A stretch of DNA of 64,000 nucleotides, taken from assembly GCF_028554725.1 (NCBI RefSeq), contig NC_071671.1, positions 71,232,001 through 71,296,000 on the forward strand, read 5' to 3'. The stretch comes from Zeugodacus cucurbitae (taxonomy: Eukaryota; Arthropoda; Insecta; Diptera; Tephritidae). Positions 1 through 10,151 of this stretch are shown piece by piece. Each line of letters opens with the position of its first letter. Within the stretch, counting starts at the first letter, position 1. The notes under the pieces were generated by a model. The model worked only from the letters and a program-made list of their open reading frames with translations, searched no databases and was not told where the DNA came from. The position numbers and the translations under genes were made by a program.

Positions 1-1395
1 TTTAATAGACGCCAAATTGCGAAGAGACCGGAGTAGTATAGTAGCAGACATGAAATAGGAGCGGATCAAACTTTTAGATTCCTTCTGCCGTAAATTGGTG
101 GAATCCGTTCCAAAACGCTTTATAGCTGTTTTACAACAAATATAATGGTCAACTATGTATTAAAAACTACATACAGTGGAACTTCTCTAACTCGAATCAC
201 CATAATCCACAAAAAAACTTCGAGTTATAGCAATTTTCATTAAAACATACATTTTTCAAACAACTGTAAAATATAGATTTACCCACAGTTCTTATTTATT
301 ATACTTCACATAAAGTTTTCTGTACATAGGTTAAAACATTTATTCAGTAGTTTTGTTTGTTGCAGTTTAGTATTGTTTGGCTCTTGACGTCAATATTTCA
401 TGCCTTTGTTACGCGATTTATGAAATCTATAGATGTAATATCAAATTTTTGTTCGCTTCCATACGAATATATTGACTCCTTTAAAATTGTTTCTTGATGG
501 TAAAATTTTACATTTTGTATTATGCCCTGGTTGAAAAGTTCGATTTATGGAAGGAAATTTGTATGAAATTTGACTTATATATAAAAATATTGTCGAACTT
601 TAATTTAAAAAAATATATTTAAGTTGAAAGAATTTTATTCATACTGTTCCATGATTACTTTGAGCCACTGTATGTATGTATATCTGCCTGTTCACCTAAT
701 ACCTATTAGCTTGGAATTTTTCCGAAATTCGCTGTGAATGATTTTGGTTTTTATAAAACGCACTCAAAATTTTCCAATTTGCTAAATTTATTTTCCATAT
801 CAGAAGACAGAAGTAAGTACATACTTATGTACATATATTAAATATTTTTTGAAGCCAAGAGCATGCATGAAGCTATTTCATAATTTGTGGAAATCAAACT
901 GAAAATGAATTTCCAATGAAAAATAACTGAAAGCTGCTAGTAACCATAAAACACATGCCAACGACATTAATATATGCATATACATACATACATATGTATA
1001 TATAATATTCCATATATACTAGAAACTAAATTAATTTTCCATAAGGTTACCGATTCAAAATCATTTGTAAGCCATTCTTAGGAATTTATTCAGACCTGAG
1101 GTTATAACTGTTAAAGAAAATTAGTTTTTGCTTCAAAATTTAGTGCATTAAAAACTAAATAATGAATACTACCTTTTAAAACAATATACACAGTTAACCA
1201 AAACAGAAAATATTTATTTGCCGGCAAGCATTTTTGAGGTTACTCGCACATATACATACATACATAAGTTTATATGTGCTTATACACAACATATACAAAA
1301 TTCTCCGAACTTGGCGCTCGCACATAAACTAAAAGCTTTTGCTGTGTATATTAAAATTACTAACGCTCTCCCATTCCGTCATCCACAAGGGCGAG
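1..1395. other. Upstream flank of the Arc cluster, non-coding
   Basis: AT-rich sequence with no credible coding region. It contains many TATG/CATA-type short repeats and a possible TA-flanked DNA-transposon remnant (174-670, listed separately). A TATAAAA at about 755 has no convincing initiator or ORF after it. The final 200 bases lead into the Arc-A promoter. Confidence 0.6.
174..670. mobile_element. Possible pogo/Tc1-like non-autonomous element (weak)
   Basis: The segment starts with CAGTGG and ends with CCACTG, and both ends are directly flanked by TA, the target duplicated by Tc1/mariner/pogo elements. Beyond the first six bases the two ends do not match well: CAGTGGAACTTCTC on the left, CAGTGGCTCAAAGT as the reverse complement of the right end. 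No transposase is visible inside. It could be a decayed non-autonomous element, two unrelated fragments, or chance. Confidence 0.25.
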
Positions 1396-1432
1396 TATAA
1401 AAGCCACTCCACTTGCCAGCCAAATTCAGTCT
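1396..1432 (+). promoter_or_regulatory. Arc-A core promoter (TATA + initiator)
   Basis: TATAAAA at 1396-1402 is followed by the initiator TTCAGTCT with its A at 1428, which places the first T of the TATA box at -32. The predicted leader is about 164 bases and has no intron-like signals before the ATG at 1592. The other three Arc genes share the same spacing. Confidence 0.8.
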
Positions 1433-1591
1433 CTTACGACCGCAGCAAGTGAATTCTACACATTTTCAGTAGCAGGAAGACATTCGCTAACAGCAATTGG
1501 CTTTGTTCGCTGCTATTAACAACAAAACTTTCAACAACAAACAAACAATTAATTTCTCGTCTACGAAGTCCACACTTTTCCACACAGCAAG

Positions 1592-2332
1592 ATGTCACAG
1601 CCCGTCGTACAAATGACAGCCGAGCAGCTGCAGTCACTGATCGAATCGGTGCGTTTGGCTGCCGTCGCAGGCGCCAGTGCCGCTGCACCAGCCGCTGTCC
1701 ACAGCAAAGGCAGTTTCACCAACTGCACCAGCCGTTTTGGTGGCCAACGCGATCACGAAGCCGTCGAGGAGTTCATAACCTCCATTGTGACCTACAAAGA
1801 AATCGAGTCGATCAGCGATGAAGATGCATTGAAGGGGCTATCTTTGTTGTTCTACGGACTGGCGTCCACTTGGTGGCAGGGCGTACGTAAAGAAGCGAAA
1901 ACTTGGGGAGATGCCATTGCACTGATCCGTGATCACTTCTCACCCACCAAACCCGCCTACCAGATTTATCTCGAAATCTTCGAGAAGAAACAAGATGACC
2001 ATGTGCCCATCGACACATTTGTCTGCCAGAAGCGTGCACTGCTCGCACAACTGCCAGAGGGACGTCACGACGAGGAGACCGAATTGGATTTGGTTTATGG
2101 TTTGCTGAACATCAAGTACCGTAAGAACATACTGCGTCAGGACCTTAAAACCTTCCGTGAATTGCTGGAGAAGGGGCGTATTATCGAACACAATAACTTG
2201 GAATCGGAAGCGCAGCAAAACGGACCACTGCGTGGTTTGAAGCGCACCAAGCGTTGCACACACTGTAACTTCCGTGGTCACACGTTCGAGGAGTGTCGCA
2301 AGCGTAGAACTGCTACCGAAGCCAATGAATAA
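1592..2332 (+). CDS. Arc1: Arc-A: activity-regulated cytoskeleton-associated (Arc1-type) capsid protein with CCHC zinc knuckle
   Basis: This is a 246-residue intronless ORF of the fly Arc1 family, a host protein derived from a Ty3/gypsy-type Gag. Fly Arc1 is known to assemble capsid-like particles that carry RNA, including its own mRNA, between neurons and muscle, and to affect metabolism and behaviour. Here residues about 40-120 form the N-lobe (with LLFYGLASTWWQGVRKEA) and about 121-205 the C-lobe, which includes RALLAQLPEGRHDEETELD. The tail carries a knuckle C222-x2-C225-x4-H230-x4-C235 set among basic residues, suited to RNA binding. Length and layout match known Arc1 proteins. The start is the first ATG after a leader of about 164 bases, and its context CAAG-ATG is acceptable. 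The first 207 or so residues are almost identical to Arc-B. Assignment to the family is firm; one-to-one orthology with Drosophila Arc1 is uncertain because of the local expansion. Confidence 0.95.
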   Translation: MSQPVVQMTAEQLQSLIESVRLAAVAGASAAAPAAVHSKGSFTNCTSRFGGQRDHEAVEEFITSIVTYKEIESISDEDALKGLSLLFYGLASTWWQGVRKEAKTWGDAIALIRDHFSPTKPAYQIYLEIFEKKQDDHVPIDTFVCQKRALLAQLPEGRHDEETELDLVYGLLNIKYRKNILRQDLKTFRELLEKGRIIEHNNLESEAQQNGPLRGLKRTKRCTHCNFRGHTFEECRKRRTATEANE

Positions 2333-2401
2333 ACGCAAACAACATTCCACTTCATCAGCTCCAAGCATTAACCAGCCACATTCACGTATACAACAAATCC
2401 A

Positions 2402-2590
2402 ATGACGACAACCTACGCACCACAAACACAACGGATGATGTCATCACCCAGTGAAGTCTCAATCCGAGCAGCTTACGTCGCCACCGAATCACTGAAGCAA
2501 AACTTTCGCTCTCATCAACGAAGTTATGCAGCAGCGTCGAACTTTGGTCAATTCGGTATACAGCGGCAACAGCAGCAACAATACAACTAA
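2402..2590 (+). CDS. Small downstream ORF in the Arc-A 3' flank (62 codons, doubtful)
   Basis: An ATG-initiated ORF begins 69 bases after the Arc-A stop, within the probable 3' untranslated region. The predicted peptide starts MTTTYAPQTQRMMSSP and ends in a glutamine run (QRQQQQQYN). It has no domain I recognise. It could be a chance ORF in a CAA/CAG-rich 3' UTR or an old extension of the Arc reading frame. No equivalent follows Arc-B, Arc-C or Arc-D. Treat it as UTR unless translation is shown. Confidence 0.15.
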   Translation: MTTTYAPQTQRMMSSPSEVSIRAAYVATESLKQNFRSHQRSYAAASNFGQFGIQRQQQQQYN

Positions 2591-3783
2591 GTCTTAGTAT
2601 AAGTATAAACATAAAAACAAACACATAATTATTGCGATTTGAGTTGCTCACTGCTCTCTTCGATTCTATTGGACATTCTGCGTTGGAGGGCAAAGTCTTC
2701 ATTATACTTTTGTATTTTGTTTGCTTTGTTCAAAGATTGTTATTGTATTCAATAGAGGAGAAGAAGGCAGTAGCCACTTAGATTCGTCAAAATCATTCCA
2801 CCGCACGCTGTGTACAACACGGCTCCACATGGCTAAGAACGCCATAAACACTCTTCAATTAGTGAAGAACAATCAATTTGAATTTGAAACAAACTCGGTT
2901 CTTCGGAACCACAAACCACCGAGTCACGCATTGGATCAGCTATGCTTCAATAATATTGGGCGCAGTTTGCTTCGCTTGGCATTTCGGACAACATTCGAGT
3001 TTCCTTCTACAATCGAAAGCTGCAATGGTCTCTTCTCTTGTTTTGTGAAAGTGCGGAATTCGTGTGCGTGCTGTAACTACTGTGATCTCCTCGGAATCAC
3101 AGTTGTTCCACATGCATTTACGATTTCAGCTTTTGCAAACGAGTGACATTGGCCATTGCTTTTTCGATTGAAGAATGAAATATTTGTTTTGTTGTTTGCA
3201 TTGCTGAGTTCGTTGGCAGATTGCGCCTTCTATGAACATGGCTGTGAGAATGGGTGGCTCAAAACTCCGTTGCATTTGTCTGCGGTTGATGGAGCTGCAA
3301 TTGCCTTAGAGTGAGAGCTTAATTGGATCATGTCTTTGTATTTGTTGCATATGGTTTGGCTCAAACCGACTTCTGATAGACACTTGGTTCGGCACCTCGG
3401 TGTTGTTCCAGGCGTCTATCGGGTCGGCGTGTTTCAATCCATGGTTACAAATGCACGTCTTTTTCTTTTGTGCGCTCACCATGAATTTGGCTTTTGAACT
3501 CTATTATCCGCTCTCAAATGTGGCAAAAAAACCAACCGTTACACATGGAAGTGCTGTCTGACATTTTGTATGCCGAATTGATATGGTCGAGCTATGTGAT
3601 GGACATTGCAGTGTAGGCGGTCCCAGCTTTTGCCAATCGCGTTTCGGTGTGTATTCCTTCGGGTTTATGCACTGGGGTGTGAGCGGTGACTGGTGGGTCC
3701 GATGACACGGTTTTGCTCTCATATAGTTCACATATGGATTCGGTTCGCAAGCGTGTTGACAGTAACTCCGTGTGCAACAAAAA

Positions 3784-3805
3784 TTAAAATCGCTTGCGAT
3801 TTTAA
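3784..3805. repeat. Perfect 10-bp hairpin
   Basis: TTAAAATCGC (3784-3793) and GCGATTTTAA (3796-3805) are exact reverse complements separated by only TT. It lies 62 bases upstream of the small ORF at 3868, just before an AT-rich tract. Its function is unknown; it could be a transposon-end relic or a binding site. Confidence 0.6.
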
Positions 3806-3867
3806 ATATATATATAGATATATTTTACACACTTTTAGTGTGAACCTGTTGAATAAATTGTACAACG

Positions 3868-3993
3868 ATGGCTATGCGGTCGCCATTCGTACAATTGGCA
3901 CGCCAAATTGACGATTTGCATAACGAACTTGTTCGTACCACATTGCAACGTCAAGCGTATGGCTCGCCACTCAAAATGCTTTCCTGCATTTAA
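3868..3993 (+). CDS. Small ORF, 41 codons, part of a diverged inverted duplication
   Basis: The ORF starts at ATG 3868 (MAMRSPFVQLARQIDDLHNE...) and ends at TAA 3991-3993 after a polar, helix-like peptide that finishes ...SPLKMLSCI. I do not recognise the family. Bases 3860-3907 recur in reverse orientation at 9891-9945. There the equivalent frames read MAMH... and, after small indels, ...FVQMLARQ..., so that copy is broken. A repeated FVQ-LARQ core hints at a once-coding sequence, but the match is short. An AT-rich tract with TATA-like runs lies just upstream. It may be a small peptide gene, a late exon or a pseudogene fragment. Confidence 0.3.
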   Translation: MAMRSPFVQLARQIDDLHNELVRTTLQRQAYGSPLKMLSCI

Positions 3994-4967
3994 TTAAATA
4001 ATACGGCTAGGATCGGTCACTTATTCACCTCCGGAATGGGATGATGATCTTATCCTCTGCAGAAACCTCATACGTTTCTCATGTGACATTGATATGCGCA
4101 GTGTTGAATCGAACCATCGAATCGAGTGGTAACCACCAACCGACCATTTGCCGAGAGCGCCGAACTTCGGAGGACCTGGCCCATGATTCGGTTTAAGTGG
4201 GGTTGGCGGTCTCACCAGTTAGTATTTAGCAAAACCACTGCAATATTAACATAAAATGTCAAATTCACATGAGATATGCTATCTGGTTTATTAAAATATT
4301 TATTATATAAATATTGTTCATAAGTACCTACATCTTTGTTAATATAACCAACAAACTTTGCCCGAAAAAAAGAATTTCGCAAACAGAAAAAATAATTAAC
4401 GGCAAACGTAAAATAAAATACAATACAAGGAAATACAAAACTTAAACCTTAACTGTGTTATTATTATCAGAAATTTGTGGATAGCAATCTTCAGGAAAAC
4501 ACTCCAAAGGGTAAGTAACGGATATAGTGGAGGTATCTTGTAGCAGAGATCTGCGCCTGGAGAATCTTATGCTTGTATTAGACCAGCATCCATAGTCTTC
4601 TTCATAAAATATGGTTTTTAGCATATGGGCAGTTACTAAATTTTTTGAAATATATATATATATATATGTACATACAACAAGTACAAAAGTACAAAAAAAC
4701 ACATTAAAATTATGTTCAGGAGACTCTATGAAATTAAATGTTTTGAAAAGGCATAAGAAGTGTATTCGTACTGAAAAAAATATCAAAAATGTCTAGGTAT
4801 TTCTCTTGATAATCTTTCCAAATTTTAAGTCAATCAGTAAAATTTAGATTTGGGATAAAAATCTTTTAAATTTTTGCACCTGCTCCGAGCGCGCTTCCTG
4901 TGACTCCTATCATTTACACTTATAGATATTGTTGTATCTTATTTTAGTACCCTTGGGTAGCTCTTAA

Positions 4968-5684
4968 GGGGTTATATACAGTTAGAATTTTCAAAAACTC
5001 GATTTTTTTTATTTCATTTTCTTCATGTACATATATTTAAGAATACACACAGAAAATTTCATATCGTTCCGGTGAATATTTTCAAAGTTACAAGCAAATT
5101 TGAAAAGGCGTTTCAGAGTGCTTGGAAGTACAAGGTCCAAACTTTCAACGCGTTTTTCTCAAAATGGTGTTTTCAAAGTCGGTGACCAACATTACTCGAA
5201 AACGGCTAGACCGTTTAGTCTCAAATTTTAACACGACCTTCTTAAATATATTTTTTAGTAATTAATCGTAGATTTTTTCTCTCCGATAAATATTTTTTTT
5301 TATAAACAATTTAAGGCCGAATTTCGGTGAAAAATCGGTCGTTTTTTTTGTTGAGAAACCGCCATTTTGTCAAAAAATTTTATTTTGCTTATTCCTTCGA
5401 TTAATTACTAGATTTAACATTATTTTAACGAAATCTGTTTGGTTTTTTAATTTCGGATGATCCAGTTCCGAGATATAGTGGTCACCGCAAAACGTCTTTT
5501 TTGCTCCTGGAGATCAGCTGTAGCTCTTTTTCAAATAAACATTTTTACTAAAACTAAGTCTTAAAATACAGTTAAAAGATACCATAATATGTGTATAAAT
5601 TTTTGGATCAATAAATTAAAAAGTTTTCTCAGAAAAAATTCTGGAAAATTCACTTTTTTCGGCCGTCTAACTGTATATAACCCC
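4968..5684. mobile_element. Non-autonomous DNA element (MITE-like), 717 bp, TIR-bounded, TTAA-flanked
   Basis: The 19-base end GGGGTTATATACAGTTAGA (4968-4986) is repeated exactly as the reverse complement at 5666-5684. Both ends are flanked by TTAA (4964-4967 and 5685-5688), the target used by piggyBac and Sola3 elements. The symmetry extends slightly further (CTC before, GAG after), so perfect inverted identity spans 4961-4986 against 5666-5691. The inside is AT-rich, with no ORF over about 60 codons and many CGATTTTTT/AAAATCGG-like tracts. It is a deletion-type or MITE-like element; the superfamily is inferred from the TTAA only. Confidence 0.7.
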
Positions 5685-5884
5685 TTAAGAGGTTAGGTGG
5701 GTTTCAAAATTTGAATGTTTGCATGTTGAAAATTGAATTAAATTACAATATTTGTACAATATTTTAAAAATATTATCAAACAAGTAAGGAGGAGCTAAGC
5801 AACCGAACATTTTATACAATTTAAGCAAGTTATTGATATATTCTTATTAAGATAATACACAATTTGACCCAATTTGAAAATCCT

Positions 5885-6740
5885 ATAATTAAGTGTATAA
5901 GAGCTAGGGGAAGTTATGAACCGATTTTAACCATTTCTGGTACAGAGACACACTATTAGAAAAAAAATATTTCCTCTGAATTAAATTAAGATACCTGAGA
6001 GATTTACCGAAATTTTCGGTGAAAAATTACCATGGGGCACTGAATTCTTCATTTGCGATAATCGGGGCTTTGAAAAGTTATAGTCCGATTTCGACAATTT
6101 TTTCACAAGTGATGCCACAGATCAGATACACTATTTGTGTAAAGTTTTATTTCGCTAGTTTCATTGGTGATAAAGTGAAGGAATAAGATGGAGTTCAAAA
6201 TTGAGTTACATGGGAAGTTGTCGTGGTTGTGAACCGATTTCATCCATTTTCCACACGTGTCATCAGGGTGTTAAAAAAATATTAATAATAAAAATATAGT
6301 GGGCGATGCCACGCCCATTTTCCATTTGGTAAAAAATTTGAGTTCAGCTTCCTTCTGCAATTTCTTCAGTAAGATTTAGTGTTTCCGACGTTTTTCGTTA
6401 GCGAGTTAACCCACTTTTAGTAATTTTCAACCTAACCTTTGTATGGGAGGTGGGCGTGTTGATTTCAACAATTTTCGTGGTGTGTGGTGGGGTACGTAAG
6501 AGAACCGACTGCTGAAAGTTTGGTTTATATAGCTTCATTGGTTTGCGAGATATATACAAATAAGGAATTTGGGGGCGATCGAGTGAAATTCTAAGATATA
6601 TACCCTTTGGATGTTCCGCCCATAAGGCTTTTCTGAAGAAGAGCTTGAAAATTGTGAACAATGTCAAAGCGGACGCTACGAATAGAAAATCTGTATAGGA
6701 TGTGATAGAGCTTGTCAACAATTGTTTTTGGTTGTTAAGA
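5885..6740. repeat. Degenerate internally repetitive block, probably a dispersed transposon remnant
   Basis: A loosely conserved phrase, GAAGTTATGAACCGATTTT-like, recurs at 5910-5932, 6072-6094 and 6214-6240, with a related phrase at 6451-6480. The first three intervals are about 140-160 bases. The 3' part has GGGCG...GCCACGCCCATTTT (6301-6320) and a GTATGGGAGGTGGGCGTG-type phrase that is highly repetitive in appearance. No protein is encoded. This resembles non-coding dispersed repeats I associate with tephritid genomes, but I cannot name the family. Confidence 0.45.
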
Positions 6741-7162
6741 AATCGCTGAAAATCGATGCATTCTTCGGATAACTTTCAATCAACTTGTCGCAATGCGAAG
6801 ATTACCAACCTACTCTTATGAATACTCAATTCCGTCACAGCTCACGATCACTTTTCGTTGCTCCTGTCTCAATCGAGGCTAATAAGCTCGCCATTTAAGT
6901 TTGTTCTGTTCGCTGAGAAAAGGTGAAACTAGCGATTAAATGAAAATAAGATTTCAATATAAAAAATTATGCTCTCATAGCCAATTTCTCTTGAAATTTA
7001 ATTCATTTTGTTGTCATTGTTGTACGTTTCCATATTTAGTTGTTCATCAAATTTGGAATTTGGTTTGAAGTATGTAAAATTGTACTGTTTTATTATGTTT
7101 TTACGTTTTTATTTCAAAGGGGACTCCCAGTTGATAATTTCATATACCTACCTATATACGAC

Positions 7163-7170
<8 letters not shown>

Positions 7171-7201
<31 letters not shown>
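7171..7201. repeat. (TA)15 microsatellite
   Basis: Pure TA repeat continuing a degenerate TATA/CATA tract from 7150. It accounts for the tyrosine/isoleucine-rich apparent ORFs on both strands here. Confidence 0.95.
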
Positions 7202-7204
<3 letters not shown>

Positions 7205-7688
7205 ATCTCTATGTATTTGTTGCTCTTCCAAATTTTGTACGCCAACTTGTGAAATCACTTGGCTGTGGCTCAAAAATGGATTAGTCATTTCCAGATGGGC
7301 TCTTTCTGAGAAATATTTCAGAGAATTAAATGTGCAAAGTTTATTTATCAATGGTTGTGAGCGAAAAACTGAGCAATTGGGAACAAAGAAGCCGCTTGGG
7401 TTGCTCTCTTTATGTTTTATTCGGATTTTTGTTGAAAAAACTAGTGCCGGTTGTATATACAACACCGTATATATCTATATATGTATGTAGCTACTGAAGT
7501 TTGTGCACTTATATGTTTGGAGAGACCGTTATGTATGTATACGTATGGAGCAAACACAGTCAAATGCAATTAATCGTATTGTATCTTTTAGCTAATATTC
7601 TCTCTCATCCGTTTCTCTCTTCAAAAGTGAGCTTTTATTGAATTTGCAAATGTATTTGCTCTGATTCTTATATTTATGAGTCGCCGGC

Positions 7689-7726
7689 TATATAAAAGAA
7701 GTATAGTCTTTTGTAGCCTCATCTAC
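7689..7726 (+). promoter_or_regulatory. Arc-B core promoter (TATA + initiator)
   Basis: TATATAAAAG at 7689-7698 and an initiator-like CTCATCTA with A at 7721 give the same -32 spacing as the other Arc genes, or -30 counted from the inner TATAAAA. The leader to ATG 7892 would be about 171 bases. Neither promoter nor leader resembles those of Arc-A, although the coding regions are nearly identical. Confidence 0.7.
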
Positions 7727-7891
7727 AAACCAGCAGTTACAGAGAGAACACGTATTTTCCGCGAATAAATAGCTGTAAACCTTGCTGTTGACAACAAACA
7801 TACAATAACATATCATAGTATAGTAATTAACCCATTCATTTGAGTCACCAAACGCCTCATTCATAAAGCTTTCGCTATCAACAAATACGAA

Positions 7892-8704
7892 ATGTCGCAG
7901 CCCGTCGTACAAATGACAGCCGAACAGCTGCAGTCACTGATCGAATCGGTGCGTTTGGCGGCCGTCGCAGGCGTCAGCGTCGCTGCACCAGCCGCTGTCC
8001 AAAGCAAAGGCAGTTTCACCAACTGTACCAGCCGTTTTGGTGGTCAGCGCCATCAGGAGGCCGTCGAGGAGTTCATAACCTCCATTGTGACCTACAAAGA
8101 AATCGAGTCGATCAGCGATGAAGACGCATTGAAGGGACTATCTTTGTTGTTCTACGGACTGGCGTCCACTTGGTGGCAGGGCGTACGTAAAGAAGCGAAA
8201 ACTTGGGGAGATGCCATTGCACTGATCCGCGATCACTTCTCACCCACCAAACCCGCCTATCAAATTTATATCGAAATCTTCGAGAATAAGCAAATCGACA
8301 ATATGCCCATCGACACATTTGTCTGCCAGAAGCGTGCACTGCTCGCACAACTGCCTGAGGGGCGTCATGACGAGGAGACCGAATTGGATTTGGTTTATGG
8401 TTTGCTGAACATGAAGTACCGTAAGAACATACTGCGTCAGGATCTTAAAACATTCCGTGAATTGCTGGAGAAGGGGCGCATTATCGAACACAATAACTTG
8501 GAGTCCGAGGCAAGACAACCACGTTCGATGCGCGGAACCAAGCGTGGTCATCAATGCAACGCAGTCGACATGCCACAAAGAAGAAGGATTGATCTATACA
8601 GATATCGACTCAACAATGGAAATGCTAACATTGTGGCGCCGCCGCCACCACCGCCACAACCGAGACAGCAGAGACCGCAAAACAATGTTACAACGGCAAA
8701 TTAA
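7892..8704 (+). CDS. Arc: Arc-B: Arc1-type capsid protein with proline-rich tail, zinc knuckle lost
   Basis: The 270-residue intronless ORF is collinear with Arc-A without gaps for about 207 residues, differing at roughly a dozen positions in the visible alignment. Both capsid lobes are intact, including the STWWQGVRKEA helix and the RHDEETELD segment. From about residue 208 the proteins part. The CCHC knuckle of Arc-A is absent; the tail is basic, then holds a six-proline run (IVAPPPPPPQPRQQRPQ) and ends ...NNVTTAN. Capsid assembly may persist, but knuckle-type RNA binding should not; the basic and proline-rich tail could bind RNA another way or recruit SH3/WW proteins. The changed tail may come from replacement or frameshifting of the old 3' end. 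ATTAAA at 8828-8833 is a plausible poly(A) signal. The start is the first ATG of the frame after the leader and coincides with the Arc-A start. Confidence 0.92.
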   Translation: MSQPVVQMTAEQLQSLIESVRLAAVAGVSVAAPAAVQSKGSFTNCTSRFGGQRHQEAVEEFITSIVTYKEIESISDEDALKGLSLLFYGLASTWWQGVRKEAKTWGDAIALIRDHFSPTKPAYQIYIEIFENKQIDNMPIDTFVCQKRALLAQLPEGRHDEETELDLVYGLLNMKYRKNILRQDLKTFRELLEKGRIIEHNNLESEARQPRSMRGTKRGHQCNAVDMPQRRRIDLYRYRLNNGNANIVAPPPPPPQPRQQRPQNNVTTAN

Positions 8705-9200
8705 TACTATTTGAGGGAATATCAGACCATTAGCATTACATAATACATCCAAATCTTCATATACCTCACTGCCTCCATTATAATCATTACGTTATACGCA
8801 TGCATAATATAATTTAAACATTTCCTAATTAAAAATCTCGTTCTTTGATTAACAAGATATGATCGTCGAATAAGAGGAAGCATGAAGTGGTACTTAAGTT
8901 TCTACTCAATGATACATGGCGTATGAGTAATTCATAAGTCTAGAACCATTATTAATTATTAAGCTTCCTGAAGATCCGAATCAATGACCTTGATCCGAAT
9001 GATTTGACCTTGGTTTTCAATTACTTATTCGAGTAAAGACCTTGCTCCAAAACTGATTATGTCTACTTTAAACATTAAGAGAGCATTAACGTCCCTTTCA
9101 GAGACTAACTATTTTTTTAAAGTTAAACACTTTCAACTTTTTGCATTTTTTATTATATTATCCATATGATATTTATAACCGTTTCAGCTGCCGCTCTCTT

Positions 9201-9221
9201 TCTCTCTCTCTCTCTCTCTCT
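9201..9221. repeat. (TC)n microsatellite
   Basis: Pure TC repeat of 21 bases within a longer CT-rich tract from 9194. In flies such CT/GA tracts can bind GAGA-type factors, but nothing else here shows a regulatory role. Confidence 0.9.
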
Positions 9222-9890
9222 GTGGCATGAAATAACTCCATAAAACATCAACTTGAATTATAAAATATTCCTTAGACCATCACGAGATAGTGAGAAAAGA
9301 ATCGATAAAGAAAAATCCATGTGTTCGAATATTGACTTCGCTTGGTAAGGGGTATAAAACGACTGATAGGAGTATTTATACTTAAGAATATCAAGTCCAC
9401 CATCTTCTATCTACCTCACAATATATACAAGTATAAACACATATATTTTAGTTTTTGTTTTTTTATTTATTTTGGTTGGTTTTGGTTAGAAGGGATAGTT
9501 TTAGAATTTTTGCGTTCGTTGAAGTTCCACATGCGAATTCCCATAAAACTCGATGCCAAACGAAAAGGCGATGAAAACTCGCAAAGCCGACGATTTATGT
9601 GACCATTAGACAATGCAACCGAAGTGTAAGCCAGGTGCTCCAGACAACTGATTGACGCGCTCTCGGTGATCGTCATAATTGGCCAGCGCCGCCGTTAGCT
9701 TCTCTTGAGGTGGCGCCATCGAATAGTGTGGGAATAGTACATGTGGAACTTAACAAACGTGGGGTCCGTGACGGTCACAACATTTCTGGAGATACACATG
9801 TAAATGTTGTGACAAGCCAAAGACCAAGGAAAGAGAATGAATGTGGTTGACGTGCCTCACACCTGACGCACTGCAGTTTGGCGGAGCGGC

Positions 9891-9945
9891 AGTTTGGCGT
9901 GCCAACATCTGTACGAATAGCGAATGTGCATAGCCATCGTTGTAC
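9891..9945 (-). repeat. Inverted diverged copy of the 3860-3907 sequence
   Basis: Read on the minus strand it shares three exact blocks with 3860-3907: GTACAACGATGGCTATGC (18 bases), ATTCGTACA (9 bases) and TTGGCACGCCAAA (13 bases), with indels of a few bases between them. The indels break the reading frame relative to the 41-codon ORF. It may be a pseudogene copy or part of a dispersed repeat. Confidence 0.6.
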
Positions 9946-10151
9946 TCGTTTGAAGAGAGGCGCACACGAAAGTGCCTAAAAACATTTCTTGTCACATATA
10001 AAATTGCTGTCCAAACTTTTGCGCTCCAATACCAATAGCACATAACATAATATGGCAGCGGCTTTGGCAAGAACCGTTGAGCTCTCACGCACATTACGTT
10101 CATAATAACTACGTATGTTTAAAATATACGCCTGCTTCTAGCAGCATATGT

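Larger units (their letters stand above)
2591..4960. other. Intergenic region after Arc-A
   Basis: No protein gene is recognised except the small ORF at 3868-3993. Open stretches such as 2721-3146 lack an ATG start and a recognisable product. The segment holds a perfect hairpin at 3784-3805 and a sequence that recurs inverted near 9891-9945. No AATAAA follows Arc-A closely; the TATAAA/CATAAA variants at about 2608-2620 are possible weak poly(A) signals. Confidence 0.5.

Noticed and set aside
1940..2431. 163-codon open frame antisense to Arc-A
   Set aside because: It mirrors the Arc coding bias; similar antisense frames occur opposite Arc-B and Arc-C, as expected for shadows.
2721..3146. 141-codon open frame after Arc-A
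   Set aside because: It starts with TTG, has no recognisable motif, and its first ATG is far inside. It is not supported as a gene.
7008..7252. Tyr/Ile-rich frames across the (TA)n tract
   Set aside because: They arise directly from the microsatellite at 7171-7201.
9750..10103. 117-codon minus-strand frame covering the inverted duplication
   Set aside because: No ATG in a convincing context and no recognised product. Only the short FVQMLARQ segment resembles the other copy, so it is listed as a repeat instead.
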